From Bacteroidota bacterium (GTDB taxonomy: Bacteria; Bacteroidota; Bacteroidia; UKL13-3), in the NCBI GenBank assembly GCA_040388375.1, contig JAZKBU010000004.1:310001-374000 (forward strand): DNA of 64,000 nt. The letters are read 5' to 3'. Position 1 is the first letter of the stretch. Every line of letters begins with the position of its first letter. The notes under the pieces were generated by a model, which was not told the origin of the DNA, made no database searches, and was given only the letters and a program-made list of their open reading frames with translations. Positions 1-8,905 of this stretch are shown here, one piece after another. A program made the position numbers and the translations under genes.

Positions 1-166
1 TTACACGTTTATCCTGCTTATCTTCTAATTTATCCAATATATCCTTATCAAAAATAAACAACGGCAATACGGGTAAACCACTTTTTAAAGCATGGTATAA
101 TCCGGCATTGTCTTCCAGTCTTAAATCTCTTCGGTACCAAAAAACAGCTATGGCAGGTTTGTTCAT
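1..166 (-). CDS. Deoxyribodipyrimidine photolyase / cryptochrome family, N-terminal fragment
   Basis: Only the first 55 codons are inside the window; the gene continues past the left edge. The translation starts MNKPAIAVFWYRRDLRLED and continues with an LYHAL-type helix, which matches the opening beta strand and the WxRRDLRxxDN signature of the photolyase alpha/beta domain. The family repairs UV pyrimidine dimers with FAD and light, or acts as a cryptochrome photosensor; the part visible here cannot tell CPD photolyase from cryptochrome. The ATG overlaps the TAA of the upstream epimerase by one base (TAATG), so the two are probably translationally coupled. Both are divergent from a B12-binding MerR regulator, which fits light-induced expression. 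Confidence 0.9.
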   Translation of the reverse strand, partial: MNKPAIAVFWYRRDLRLEDNAGLYHALKSGLPVLPLFIFDKDILDKLEDKQDKRV

Positions 167-1071
167 TATTTTGATGCTAATAAATGGTTTATAGCGGGTT
201 CAATTTCATTAAATTGAAAAGTAAAACCGGCATTTGTTATTTTTTGCGAAGAAATATGCTGACTGCTTAATATAATAGAAGTCATTTCGCCAAAGACCAA
301 GCGTAATGCAAAGGCCGGTACATTGGGCATAAAAAAAGGTTTATGCAAAGCTTTGGCAATTTGTTTTGTTATTTCATAATTAGAAACGGGGTGAGGTGCT
401 ACCGCATTATAAGCCCCATTTATATTTTCATGGTGTGCGGCAAACAAAAACATATTGGCAAGGTCGTTTACATGAATCCAACTGGTTATCATTTTTCCAT
501 TGCCTAAAGCTGCTCCCAAGCCCCATTTTGCAGGTGCTGCTACCTTTTTTAAAAAGCCACCTTCAGCCGCCAATACAATACCAATACGTAATTTCACTAC
601 CCTTATACCTAATTGCTCAAACCAGTCTACTTCCTCTTCCCATTGTTGAGTGAGTTTGGCTAAAAAAGTATCACCTGCAGGTGCATTTTCCAATGTTAAG
701 TCTTCCGTTATATTGCCATAAATACCAATAGCCGATGCAGAAACAATTACTTTAGGCTTTTGTGGTAAATCCTTTAAGCTGTTAAACAATAAACGGGTTG
801 ATAGTATCCGGCTGTCTATCATTTCTTTTTTGTAGGCAGGTGTCCAATTGTGGTCAGTAACCCCCGCACCTGCTAAATGTATAATCGCATCTACCTCGTT
901 AAAACAATCCGTATCTATTTTATTAGCTTTAATATCCCAGTGAAAAGATTCCACCCCATTTTGTTGTTTATGGCTGCTGCTTAACCAGTTTACCCTGTTG
1001 TTTTTTAACAGCATTTCTTGTGTTATCCTTTTGCCAATCAGTCCACTGCCACCAGTTATCAGGTATTTCAT
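166..1071 (-). CDS. TIGR01777 family epimerase (YfcH-like, NAD(P)-binding SDR)
   Basis: The 301-residue protein opens MKYLITGGSGLIGKR, the GxxGxxG dinucleotide-binding loop of extended short-chain dehydrogenases. It continues with an IHLAGAGV strand, a SASAIGIYG stretch and a C-terminal DUF1731-like tail, the plan of the TIGR01777/YfcH family. The substrate of this family is not established. It is the first gene of a two-gene unit with the photolyase. It starts 38 bp from the divergent MerR/B12 regulator, so the two promoters must overlap. Members of this family recur in light-inducible LitR/CarH regulons beside photolyase genes, so a role in the light response is inferred from context only. 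Length and start are normal for the family. Confidence 0.85.
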   Translation of the reverse strand: MKYLITGGSGLIGKRITQEMLLKNNRVNWLSSSHKQQNGVESFHWDIKANKIDTDCFNEVDAIIHLAGAGVTDHNWTPAYKKEMIDSRILSTRLLFNSLKDLPQKPKVIVSASAIGIYGNITEDLTLENAPAGDTFLAKLTQQWEEEVDWFEQLGIRVVKLRIGIVLAAEGGFLKKVAAPAKWGLGAALGNGKMITSWIHVNDLANMFLFAAHHENINGAYNAVAPHPVSNYEITKQIAKALHKPFFMPNVPAFALRLVFGEMTSIILSSQHISSQKITNAGFTFQFNEIEPAINHLLASK

Positions 1072-1109
1072 AAAATATAGTTTATTTTCGAAACAATCTG
1101 ATAGCTATA

Positions 1110-2048
1110 ATGTTTACAAGTAATAAAAATAATCAAAGTAAATTGGCCAGTTTTTCGATTAAAGATATAGAAACCTTAACCGGTATTAAGGGTCATACCT
1201 TACGTATTTGGGAGCAACGCTATGGTATTATAAAACCAAAGCGTACTGATACCAATATACGCTATTACGATGATTGCGATTTAAAGCTGCTGCTAAACAT
1301 TAGTGTTTTAAATAACCACAACTTTAAAATTTCAGAAATTGCCAAACTGAGCCATTGCGATATAGCCGCTTTGGTGGTAAAGCTAACTAGTCAAAACAAT
1401 GAATACTCCAACCAGATAACATCACTAATAACAGCCATGCTGAGTTTTGATGAATTGGATTTTCACCAAAAACTGAATCAGAATATTATACAATACGGCT
1501 TAGAGCAAACCTTTATTAAAATACTAATGCCGCTCTTGAATGAAATAGGCATTTTATGGCAAATAGGTTCTATTCAGCCGGTGCATGAGCACTTTGTTTC
1601 CAATATTATTAAGCAAAAACTATATGTAGCTATTGAGAGTCAGGTAGGGAAACTATGCCATTGTAAAAAGCGGTTTTTACTTTTTTTGCCCGAAAGTGAA
1701 AGCCATTCCATGGGCCTGTTATTTGCTAATTTTTTAATTCGTTCGCGAGGCCATGAAGTTGTTTTCTTGGGGCAAGATGTGCCTTTACGCGATTTGCAGG
1801 AAGCTTTTAAAGCAGAATCACCCGATTATATTTTTACCATTGCTACTTCGTGTAACTTAAAAATATCGATGCAGGAATTGGTTGATTTTTTAAGCCAGAA
1901 TTGGACGCAATCGCAAATATTAGTGACCGGTTATCAGTTTATGATTGCTGATTTAAACCTGCCAACCAATGTGCATTTAATTAAAAGAATGGAAGACTTT
2001 TTAGGTTTTGTCAATGGCCTTTCCATTGAGCATTTACGTGCTTCTTAA
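1110..2048 (+). CDS. MerR-type regulator with C-terminal B12-binding domain (CarH/LitR-like photoreceptor)
   Basis: The 312-residue protein has an N-terminal MerR winged helix (about residues 15-80; LRIWEQRYGIIKP and NIRYYDDCDL are typical). A helical bundle and a Rossmann cobalamin-binding domain follow. The W-x9-EH signature is present at W150, E160 and H161, and the ExHxxG motif with the lower axial His is E197-S-H199-S-M-G202. In CarH/LitR proteins adenosylcobalamin holds a DNA-bound tetramer in the dark and light breaks it, derepressing photoprotective genes. The residue after W150 is Gln, where Thermus CarH has the His that caps cobalt after illumination. Divergent position and neighbours point to control of the epimerase-photolyase unit and of itself. 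Confidence 0.9.
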   Translation: MFTSNKNNQSKLASFSIKDIETLTGIKGHTLRIWEQRYGIIKPKRTDTNIRYYDDCDLKLLLNISVLNNHNFKISEIAKLSHCDIAALVVKLTSQNNEYSNQITSLITAMLSFDELDFHQKLNQNIIQYGLEQTFIKILMPLLNEIGILWQIGSIQPVHEHFVSNIIKQKLYVAIESQVGKLCHCKKRFLLFLPESESHSMGLLFANFLIRSRGHEVVFLGQDVPLRDLQEAFKAESPDYIFTIATSCNLKISMQELVDFLSQNWTQSQILVTGYQFMIADLNLPTNVHLIKRMEDFLGFVNGLSIEHLRAS

Positions 2049-2056
2049 GCCAACAA

Positions 2057-2746
2057 CTATTTCAACATTTCTGTTGCCAGCTCATCTTCGTTATTAACCA
2101 TTTTATACGAAGGACCTAATTCAAACAATTTATCATTTATCTCTTCCTGTAATATTTGTCTGATGCGCATAACGGTTTTAATGCCACCTTGTATGGTTGT
2201 GTACTCCAATAGGCCTCCATCCAGTTTGCTGTATACATCATCCTGTTCGCCACCCATGTTTATTTTAGGAATTTCTTTACTAAACCAACATTCGGTTACA
2301 ATGTCCTGCCCGTTTACCTTCATTTTAAGTATGGCTTTGGTAGCAGTAAAGCCGGCAATTTTCTTAGTTTCTTTGGTTATTTCAATCTCCACCTGAAACT
2401 TGCTGCTGTCGCCCAACATTTTTTTTATTTCTTCATCGGTTTTAATAAAGGCTACTTTCTTTTTGCGCTCTGCATTGTTAAAGGCAAACAAAAAGTGCTT
2501 TTTATTCGGATCCCTTATAATAATGAGTTTACCAAAAGGCATAGGTGTTTCCACACGGGTTTTACCATCTTTAAAATAAGCAGTAGCATCCTTGGGTAAC
2601 ATTTCAGCCATAGCCGTTTTTTGTTCAGCCGGAATATCCGGAAAATCCATTTCGTAAAATATTTTTCCTTGCTTAATGGTGTTTTGTGCAAAAGCTGTTT
2701 GCACAAAAAAGAGGCATATAATGGCAATAGAAACGCGTTTCATCAT
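2057..2746 (-). CDS. Secreted protein of unknown function (DUF4412/GLPGLI-like)
   Basis: I place the start at the first Met of the MMKRVSIAIICLFF pair, which gives a clean signal peptide ending TAFAQ; a longer in-frame start at 2794 would add 16 residues ahead of the signal. The mature part begins with a GKIFYEMDF strand. It then alternates strands with short charged loops, including TAYFKDGKTRVE and TECWFSKEIPKI. This resembles the periplasmic DUF4412/GLPGLI-type proteins common in Bacteroidota, whose role is not established. It converges with the MerR gene with only 8 bp between stops and shows no obvious operon partner. The family assignment is tentative; export is well supported. Confidence 0.7.
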   Translation of the reverse strand: MMKRVSIAIICLFFVQTAFAQNTIKQGKIFYEMDFPDIPAEQKTAMAEMLPKDATAYFKDGKTRVETPMPFGKLIIIRDPNKKHFLFAFNNAERKKKVAFIKTDEEIKKMLGDSSKFQVEIEITKETKKIAGFTATKAILKMKVNGQDIVTECWFSKEIPKINMGGEQDDVYSKLDGGLLEYTTIQGGIKTVMRIRQILQEEINDKLFELGPSYKMVNNEDELATEMLK

Positions 2747-2921
2747 ACTGCAAATAGCTATAAATAATTGATAGTTAATTAACCATTTATCCAAAACTTA
2801 CCATAACACTTCACTTCATCAAACCCTAATGAAGCACTCTTTTATTTGGAAACAAAAGAGCAATTCACTTACTTGCTTAAAGGAAATATTTGGAACAAAC
2901 CTTTAGCTTACAATCATTAAA

Positions 2922-3347
2922 ATGAAAAAAATTACAACAACAATACTTGGACTTCTTCTGTTGGTTTTAACCGCTTACGGGCAGTCGGCACCACAAACAG
3001 AACAAACTCCTAAACCAAAACAAACCGCAAACAAACAGAGCAAATTTATTTATGTGCTTAAGCTAACGCCTACTTACCAAAACGAGGCTAACTGGACAGA
3101 TGAAACACGTAAAATAGTTACGGCTCATTTTAACCAATTGAAAAAACTGAAAGAGGATGGACAGGTGATTTTAGCAGGAAAAACAGATTATACTAAGGAT
3201 AATCCAGCTAATTTTGGTATCGTCATATTTAACGCAGAAAATTTAGAAGCGGCAAAAAAATTAATGAACAGCGACCCTGCCGTTATGCAAAACGTAATGA
3301 CGGCTGAATTACATCCATTTTCATTGGCTTTATTGATAAATGAATAA
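2922..3347 (+). CDS. Secreted YciI-like (YCII-related) protein
   Basis: The 141-residue protein has a signal peptide (MKKITTTILGLLLLVLTAYGQ) and a Lys/Gln/Pro-rich linker. A YCII-like ferredoxin fold follows from about residue 43, with FIYVLKLTP, HFNQLKKLKEDGQVILAGK, FGIVIFNAENLEAAKKLM and a C-terminal AELHPF. YCII domains are small dimeric alpha-beta barrels with a conserved His; most have no proven activity. Export of such a domain occurs in Bacteroidota but its role is unknown. The gene stands alone and ends just before a strong bidirectional terminator hairpin at 3373-3405 shared with the converging GNAT gene. Confidence 0.8.
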   Translation: MKKITTTILGLLLLVLTAYGQSAPQTEQTPKPKQTANKQSKFIYVLKLTPTYQNEANWTDETRKIVTAHFNQLKKLKEDGQVILAGKTDYTKDNPANFGIVIFNAENLEAAKKLMNSDPAVMQNVMTAELHPFSLALLINE

Positions 3348-3372
3348 ATAGGCCTTTCGCAAGTGATTTTAA

Positions 3373-3405
3373 ACAAAAACAACATCCATTGGATGTTGTT
3401 TTTGT
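3373..3405. terminator. Bidirectional hairpin terminator
   Basis: A perfect 15-bp inverted repeat with a 3-nt loop (core AACATCC-ATT-GGATGTT) lies between the converging genes ending at 3347 and 3414. A-runs on the left arm and T-runs on the right give each strand a U-rich tail, so it can terminate transcription from both sides. Confidence 0.8.
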
Positions 3406-3413
3406 GTTAGGGG

Positions 3414-3941
3414 TTATTTTGAATAAATCCACCTGATGCCTTCTTCTACTGGGCCCAATAACTTAAAGCCTGCTTTTTGAAGTACTTTTTGTGATTGAAT
3501 ACCATCTGGTAGTGTATCAGCTATAATTGATTTTAAGTCCGGATTTTCTGACATCCATTGAATTAAGCAACTTGTTGCCTCCGTTGCGTAACCTTTGTTT
3601 TCATACTTTTTATCAATATAATAGCCTATCATAACTTCCCCGTTTTTATCGGGCAGCCCATTACAGCCAATACCGCCAATAGTTATGTTCTCCAATTTAT
3701 TTACAATGAGCCATTGAGTAAACCATTGAAAATGGTCTTGATTCGCTTTAACCATAGGTAAAATAAATTCAGTTATGGCAGTAGATAACTCTTCTAAAAA
3801 AGAATCGTCCGCATTTAGTTGAAGATTGGAGAAATTAAGACCTAAAAAACTTTCCAGCTTATTACGACTTTCAGATAATATAGTGACTTCCTCGCAGGAT
3901 AAAGCCATCAGTATTAGTCTTTCTGATTGTATTTGATACAT
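3414..3941 (-). CDS. GNAT family N-acetyltransferase (RimJ/RimL type)
   Basis: The 175-residue protein has the GNAT layout: an IQSERLILMAL opening strand, a central GGIGCNGLPDKNGEVMIGYYID strand pair, the acetyl-CoA loop and helix YENKGYATEATSCLIQW (a Gly-rich variant of Q/RxxGxG/A), and a C-terminal SQKVLQKAGFKLLG motif. Such enzymes transfer acetyl from acetyl-CoA to small amines or protein N-termini; the acceptor cannot be read from sequence. It is monocistronic, terminated by the hairpin at 3373-3405, and has a long upstream region shared divergently with icmF. Confidence 0.85.
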   Translation of the reverse strand: MYQIQSERLILMALSCEEVTILSESRNKLESFLGLNFSNLQLNADDSFLEELSTAITEFILPMVKANQDHFQWFTQWLIVNKLENITIGGIGCNGLPDKNGEVMIGYYIDKKYENKGYATEATSCLIQWMSENPDLKSIIADTLPDGIQSQKVLQKAGFKLLGPVEEGIRWIYSK

Positions 3942-4294
3942 TTTATTTTTGTTTAAGATTTGGACATGAATAAATAAAACCCTTCATAAAAAGAGTTAAA
4001 AAAATGAATTGAAATCTTAAACGAGGTCAGGCAACTGACCTATAATTTTGAATAACAGAGGCGTTTATTTGGCGACAAAAATATTTTATTATAAGAACAA
4101 AATCAAATAAAAGTAGCCAGCCCTTTAATTCAATATTTTAAGTAATTTCCAAAGCCCTCGCTCGCGTTTAGCGAGTGAGTATATCAATCAAGCCCTTGGC
4201 TATAAAACCACAAAACCAGCTTAGAATAATCCCATATTTTATGCTTAAACTATTGGCATTTTCCCTATAATTGTGCTTTCAATTTATCAATTTA
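3942..4294. other. Divergent intergenic region with two small hairpins
   Basis: This gap of about 350 bp between the GNAT gene (-) and icmF (+) has no credible ORF and no clear TAnnTTTG promoter. It holds a 7-bp stem closed by a GCAA (GNRA) tetraloop at 4024-4041 and a GC-rich hairpin at 4157-4179, described separately. Nothing resembling a cobalamin riboswitch is visible upstream of icmF. Confidence 0.6.
4157..4179. repeat. GC-rich palindrome, possible REP-like element
   Basis: CTCGCTCGC and GCGAGTGAG form a 9-bp stem around the loop GTTTA, with one G-T pair. It is clearly more GC-rich than the surrounding AT-rich DNA and has no T-tract, so it is not a terminator. Isolated palindromes of this kind in intergenic DNA are often dispersed repeats. 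No second copy was noticed in this window. Confidence 0.4.
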
Positions 4295-7200
4295 ATGGAA
4301 ACTGTAGAAGCATATAAACCAAAGCACAAAATTCGTATTGTAACAGCAGCAGCTTTATTTGATGGCCACGATGCCGCCATCAATATTATGCGCAGAATTA
4401 TTCAGGCGAGTGGTGCTGAGGTTATTCATTTAGGCCACGATAGAAGTGCTGAAGAGGTGGTTGATACTGCTATTCAGGAAGATGCAAATGCTATTGCCAT
4501 GACATCGTACCAAGGCGGACACGTGGAGTACTTTAAGTTTATGCACGATTTATTGGCACAAAAAGGTTGTGGCCATATTAAAATATTTGGAGGTGGAGGT
4601 GGAACCATTCTGCCCGAGGAAATGGAAGAACTGCATGGTTATGGAATTACCCGCATTTATGGTCCGGATGACGGGCGTGCAATGGGTTTACAGGGTATGA
4701 TAAATGATATGTTGGAAAAATGCGATTTTGCTACCGGAACCAACTTAAATGGCGAAGTAAAACATTTAAAAGACAAAGATTACAAATCAATAGCCAAGCT
4801 AATTTCAGCAGCCGAAAATTTTCCGGAAACATTTGCTGCGCAACACAATGAAATATCAAAAAACATAGCCAACAGCACCATTCCAGTTTTAGGTATTACA
4901 GGTACCGGTGGAGCAGGTAAATCATCGTTGGTAGATGAATTAGTACGTAGGTTTTTATTAGATTTTAAAACCAAAACAGTAGCTATTATTTCTGTTGACC
5001 CAAGTAAACGCAAAACAGGTGGCGCATTATTAGGCGATCGTATTCGTATGAATGCCATTAAAAATCCACGTGTGTATATGCGTTCATTGGCTACACGTCA
5101 AAGCAATTTAGCTTTATCAAAATATGTAAAAGAAGCCGTTGATATAGTAAAAGCAGCCAATTTCGATTTAATCATATTAGAAACTTCAGGTATTGGACAA
5201 AGCGATACCGAAATTATAGAACATAGCAATACCAGTTTATACGTAATGACTCCGGAGTATGGAGCCGCTACCCAATTAGAAAAAATTGATATGTTGGATT
5301 TTGCCGACATTATTGCTATCAATAAATTTGATAAAAAAGGTGCTTTAGATGCATTGCGCGATGTAAAAAAACAATTCCAGCGCAACCATAAGCTATTTGA
5401 TAAATCGCCCGATGAAATGCCAGTGTACGGAACCATAGCCAGTCAGTTTAACGACCCGGGTATGAATAGTTTGTACAAGGCCATTATGGATAAAATAGTA
5501 GAACGCTCGGGAGCTGATTTAAAATCAAACTACCACATAAGCGAAGAGATGAGTGAGAAAATTTATATCATTCCACCATCGCGCATCCGCTATTTATCAG
5601 AGATAAGCGAGAACAACAGAGGTTATGATAAATGGGTAGATAAACAAGTAGAGATAGCCGATAAGTTATTTGCTTTACAATTGTCAGTTGAAACCCTATC
5701 GGCCAACAAAAATATAGATGCAGCTTTAATTGATGCACTGAAAGCAGCTTACAAAGACATTGAATTAAACCTTGACCCACGCAATAAAATATTACTGGAA
5801 ACTTGGGAAGAGAAAAAGAATTTATTCCGCAACGAGTATTATGTTTTTAAAGTACGCGACAAGGAAATAAAAATTAAAACCCATTCAGAATCGCTTTCAC
5901 ACTCGCAAATACCCAAAGTAGCCGTTCCTAAATTCAGGGCTTGGGGTGATATATTGCGTTGGGCATTGCAAGAAAATTTCCCGGGCGATTTTCCTTATAC
6001 TGCCGGTATATATCCGTTTAAACGCGAAGGTGAAGACCCAACACGTATGTTTGCCGGAGAAGGTGGGCCAGAGCGTACCAACAGACGTTTCCATTATGTA
6101 TCGCAAGGTATGCCGGCCAAACGTTTAAGTACCGCTTTCGATTCAGTTACGCTCTACGGAAACGACCCTGACCATAGACCGGATATATATGGAAAAATTG
6201 GTAATTCAGGCGTAAGCGTATGGAGTTTAGATGCAGCTAAAAAACTATATTCAGGTTTTAACTTAGCCGATCCTAAAACATCCGTTTCCATGACCATCAA
6301 TGGGCCGGCAGCTATTATCTGTGCATTTTTTATGAATGCCGCCATTGACCAACAATGCGAATTGTATATTAAAGCCAATGGATTAGAAGCAGAAATTGAT
6401 AAAAAGATAGAAGCTATTTTTAAAGCCAAAGGAACCACACGTCCGACCTATAACGAAGCTATGCCCGAAAGCAATGACGGTTTAGGATTAATGTTATTAG
6501 GCGTAACAGGCGATATGGTTTTACCGGCCGATGTATATGCAAAAATAAAAGCCGATACTTTAAAACAAGTACGCGGTACTGTGCAAGCTGATATTTTAAA
6601 AGAAGACCAGGCGCAAAACACCTGTATTTTCTCTACCGAGTTTTCATTGCGCGTAATGGGCGATGTACAGCAATATTTTATTGACAATGCCGTACGTAAT
6701 TTCTATTCTGTTTCTATTAGCGGATACCATATAGCCGAAGCAGGAGCCAACCCTATTACCCAGTTGGCATTAACACTTTCAAACGGTTTTACCTTTGTAG
6801 AGTATTACTTAAGCCGTGGAATGAACATTGACGATTTTGCACCCAATTTATCATTCTTCTTCTCCAACGGTATAGACCCTGAGTATTCAGTAATTGGTCG
6901 TGTAAGCCGTAGAATTTGGGCTAAAGCCATGAAACTAAAATATGGTGGAAACGAGCGTTCGCAAATGTTAAAATACCATATTCAAACTTCCGGTCGTTCC
7001 CTACATGCACAAGAAATAGATTTTAACGATATACGCACCACCTTACAAGCTTTATATGCTATTTACGACAACTGTAATTCATTACATACCAACGCATATG
7101 ATGAAGCTATAACTACACCAACAGAAGAGTCGGTAAGACGTGCTATGGCTATCCAGTTAATTATTAACCGTGAGTTAGGTTTAGCCAAAAACGAAAATCC

Positions 7201-7672
7201 GTTACAAGGTTCATTCATTATTGAAGAGTTAACCGATTTAGTAGAAGAAGCCGTGTTAAGCGAGTTTGATAAAATAAACGAACGTGGAGGTGTATTAGGC
7301 GCTATGGAAACCATGTACCAACGTAATAAAATACAAGAAGAAAGTATGTATTACGAAATGCAAAAACACACAGGTGAGTTTCCTATTATTGGGGTAAATA
7401 CATTCCTGTCAAGCAAAGGCTCACCAACCATATTGCCTAAAGAAGTTATTCGCTCAACCACCGAAGAGAAAGAATACCAGATTACCATGTTGAACGAGTT
7501 GAAAAAAGGCAATGAAGCAAAAGGCAAAGAAATGCTCCACACCTTGCAGCAAGTAGCCATTCACAACGGAAATATATTTGATGCTTTAATGGAAACGGTT
7601 AAATACTGCTCATTAGGACAAATTACCAACGCCTTGTTTGAAGTAGGCGGACAGTATAGACGAAATATGTAA
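4295..7672 (+). CDS. icmF: Fused isobutyryl-CoA mutase IcmF (B12 domain + G-protein chaperone + mutase domain)
   Basis: The 1125-residue enzyme carries, in order, a B12-binding domain (FDGHDAA, DxHxx motif, residues 10-150), a MeaB/ArgK-type GTPase chaperone (P-loop GTGGAGKSS at 203-211, then an NKFD motif) and a TIM-barrel mutase domain (about 530-1125). This is the IcmF architecture, which interconverts isobutyryl- and butyryl-CoA by an adenosylcobalamin radical mechanism with built-in cofactor editing. Phe586 (in TRMFAGEG) and Gln774 (in [10 protein letters not shown]) align with Phe/Gln of isobutyryl-CoA mutases, not the Tyr/Arg of methylmalonyl-CoA mutase. The METVEAYK start is preferred to an ATG eight codons upstream because it begins just before the domain. 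A hairpin terminator follows. Confidence 0.93.
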   Translation: METVEAYKPKHKIRIVTAAALFDGHDAAINIMRRIIQASGAEVIHLGHDRSAEEVVDTAIQEDANAIAMTSYQGGHVEYFKFMHDLLAQKGCGHIKIFGGGGGTILPEEMEELHGYGITRIYGPDDGRAMGLQGMINDMLEKCDFATGTNLNGEVKHLKDKDYKSIAKLISAAENFPETFAAQHNEISKNIANSTIPVLGITGTGGAGKSSLVDELVRRFLLDFKTKTVAIISVDPSKRKTGGALLGDRIRMNAIKNPRVYMRSLATRQSNLALSKYVKEAVDIVKAANFDLIILETSGIGQSDTEIIEHSNTSLYVMTPEYGAATQLEKIDMLDFADIIAINKFDKKGALDALRDVKKQFQRNHKLFDKSPDEMPVYGTIASQFNDPGMNSLYKAIMDKIVERSGADLKSNYHISEEMSEKIYIIPPSRIRYLSEISENNRGYDKWVDKQVEIADKLFALQLSVETLSANKNIDAALIDALKAAYKDIELNLDPRNKILLETWEEKKNLFRNEYYVFKVRDKEIKIKTHSESLSHSQIPKVAVPKFRAWGDILRWALQENFPGDFPYTAGIYPFKREGEDPTRMFAGEGGPERTNRRFHYVSQGMPAKRLSTAFDSVTLYGNDPDHRPDIYGKIGNSGVSVWSLDAAKKLYSGFNLADPKTSVSMTINGPAAIICAFFMNAAIDQQCELYIKANGLEAEIDKKIEAIFKAKGTTRPTYNEAMPESNDGLGLMLLGVTGDMVLPADVYAKIKADTLKQVRGTVQADILKEDQAQNTCIFSTEFSLRVMGDVQQYFIDNAVRNFYSVSISGYHIAEAGANPITQLALTLSNGFTFVEYYLSRGMNIDDFAPNLSFFFSNGIDPEYSVIGRVSRRIWAKAMKLKYGGNERSQMLKYHIQTSGRSLHAQEIDFNDIRTTLQALYAIYDNCNSLHTNAYDEAITTPTEESVRRAMAIQLIINRELGLAKNENPLQGSFIIEELTDLVEEAVLSEFDKINERGGVLGAMETMYQRNKIQEESMYYEMQKHTGEFPIIGVNTFLSSKGSPTILPKEVIRSTTEEKEYQITMLNELKKGNEAKGKEMLHTLQQVAIHNGNIFDALMETVKYCSLGQITNALFEVGGQYRRNM

Positions 7673-7683
7673 AATATAAATAG

Positions 7684-7714
7684 AAAAGACGTTGCATTGC
7701 AACGTCTTTTTTTT
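7684..7714 (+). terminator. Hairpin terminator after icmF, carrying a repeated AGACGTTGC palindrome
   Basis: A 12-bp perfect stem (AAAAGACGTTGC / GCAACGTCTTTT) with loop ATT is followed by more Ts, a good intrinsic terminator 11 bp after the stop. The core AGACGTTGC-N-GCAACGTCT recurs at 15529-15554 after the oligoendopeptidase gene, so this terminator also belongs to a small repeat family. Confidence 0.8.
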
Positions 7715-7760
7715 GTTAAAGGTAGAGAGTTACATATAACGTCTCCTCAAAACATAATCT

Positions 7761-8018
7761 ATGGACATCAAACTACTTATTATTTTCATTCTCGCTGTTC
7801 ATTTAGTAAAATCGAGCATACTATACCACTACAACAAAAAGTATAATTTAACCATTACTGTTTCCGATTTTATAGCCTATTTAATATCGGGTTATTTTAC
7901 CCTTTACATAGAAAAAGGCCCGGCAGATGCACAACGAAAAACAATACAGGTTTTACATTATACCATATTGGTTTTAGTGCTTGGCATAATAAGTTATGCT
8001 TTGTTTTTGGTATTTTAG
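7761..8018 (+). CDS. Small membrane protein of unknown function
   Basis: This 85-residue protein has two hydrophobic segments: MDIKLLIIFILAVHLV near the start and a long C-terminal stretch rich in Leu, Val and Ile ending ALFLVF. A polar middle (YHYNKKYNLTITVSD, then EKGPADAQRKT) lies between. It therefore looks like a two- or three-pass inner-membrane protein. I do not recognise the family. It follows the icmF terminator by about 45 bp and has no tight partner. Codon use and composition match the neighbourhood. It could be a lineage-specific protein. Confidence 0.55.
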   Translation: MDIKLLIIFILAVHLVKSSILYHYNKKYNLTITVSDFIAYLISGYFTLYIEKGPADAQRKTIQVLHYTILVLVLGIISYALFLVF

Positions 8019-8062
8019 ATACGTTGCACAGTTACGTTTAAATGTGGTACTTAATAACCCAT

Positions 8063-8383
8063 TTATTTTTTCAATAAATCCTTATAAATAGTTACCTCCT
8101 TTTGCAAGTCATACACCTGTTGCTGTAAAGCAATTTCCTTTTCAGTACTGCTCTTAACAGGGTGGTATTGCGATAACAGGATAAAGAAGTTAACATCCAT
8201 AGCCACACCCAAATTCCAAAGGTCATTACTCTTTATACTTTGTTTTTCAGTAAACCTTTTAATAGTCATTTGCGGAGTGTTTAATGCCCTTGCTAACTGA
8301 GCATGCGTAAACCTTTTTTCAGCCATTACCTTTGCCAATAAATGGCCATTATGTGGCATATTTAATTCTCTGTTTGCAGCCAT
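8063..8383 (-). CDS. HTH-domain protein with C-terminal coiled coil
   Basis: The 106-residue protein has an N-terminal helix-turn-helix of the Cro/XRE kind (about residues 12-60: HLLAKVMAEKRFTHAQLARALN, then TPQMTIKRF). A short hydrophobic stretch (VNFFILLSQY) and a C-terminal heptad-like helix (KEIALQQQVYDLQKEVTIYKDLLKK) that should dimerise follow. It is probably a small DNA-binding regulator. Target and ligand are unknown. It sits alone, transcribed away from the palindrome-rich gap at 8384-9066, which could contain its operator; that link is only positional. The start is the Met of MAANREL; MPHNGH eight residues on is an alternative. Confidence 0.65.
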   Translation of the reverse strand: MAANRELNMPHNGHLLAKVMAEKRFTHAQLARALNTPQMTIKRFTEKQSIKSNDLWNLGVAMDVNFFILLSQYHPVKSSTEKEIALQQQVYDLQKEVTIYKDLLKK

Positions 8384-8675
8384 TGTTCTAAACTATTTTA
8401 TAAGTAAACGAAAAGGGTACTTTTTTAGCATCAAAAACGATAAATAATTATCAGCTGCGTTAGTTGGCAAGTAAATACAGATAGTTAATTGTAAAAATAT
8501 ATCATGGAGAAATAAATATTGATTTTTTATTATCAGCTTGGTTATGCGGCAAACAAAAAATGATATTTTATTAACTGCTGCGATATGCGGGAATAAAATA
8601 CAGATAATTTTTATACTAAAAGCAAATGCGGCAGCCTTTAAACGCCTTTTTCTGTGCATATACAAAAAGCCCGCC

Positions 8676-8698
8676 AGTGCGGTTTTGCAAACCGCACT
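8676..8698. repeat. AGTGCGGTTT palindrome
   Basis: AGTGCGGTTT-TGC-AAACCGCACT is a perfect 10-bp inverted repeat with a 3-nt loop, more GC-rich than its surroundings and without a T-tail. A diverged relative (TTGCAAACCG followed by AACTT) occurs near 8849-8863. It is a candidate dispersed REP-like element. Confidence 0.6.
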
Positions 8699-8790
8699 TA
8701 GTTACTATAAGCATTTGCAATGCGAAAAAGAAACTTCACGAGTAATTATAAAGCAGCTTCCAGCTGCAACAAAGAATATGATATGTGTCC

Positions 8791-8814
8791 AAGGTTGGTG
8801 TCCTCACCAACCTT
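8791..8814. repeat. GGTTGGTG palindrome, copy 1
   Basis: AAGGTTGGTG-TCCT-CACCAACCTT is a perfect 10-bp stem with a 4-nt loop, preceded by TGTCC. Its inner 20 bp are the exact reverse complement of those of copy 2 at 8906-8929. The outer two stem pairs differ but stay paired. Confidence 0.75.
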
Positions 8815-8905
8815 CACTTATTCATCAGCGAAGTTCTATAATGGCTTGCAAACCGAACTTGATTTTTTAGTGCATTACAATGAGTTTATTTAGCTTGCCC
8901 AAAAA

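Noticed and set aside
1072-1109. TATATTTT as the -7 box of the epimerase-photolyase unit.
   Set aside because: It abuts the ATG, so transcription would begin inside the gene, and the spacing to TTG is only 14 bp.
3942-4294. Possible cobalamin riboswitch before icmF.
   Set aside because: No B12-box-like sequence or matching structure was seen; only two simple hairpins.
8393-8870. Two overlapping ORFs of 90 and 110 codons on opposite strands in the palindrome-rich gap.
   Set aside because: No family features, odd composition, and they run through inverted repeats; likely chance frames.
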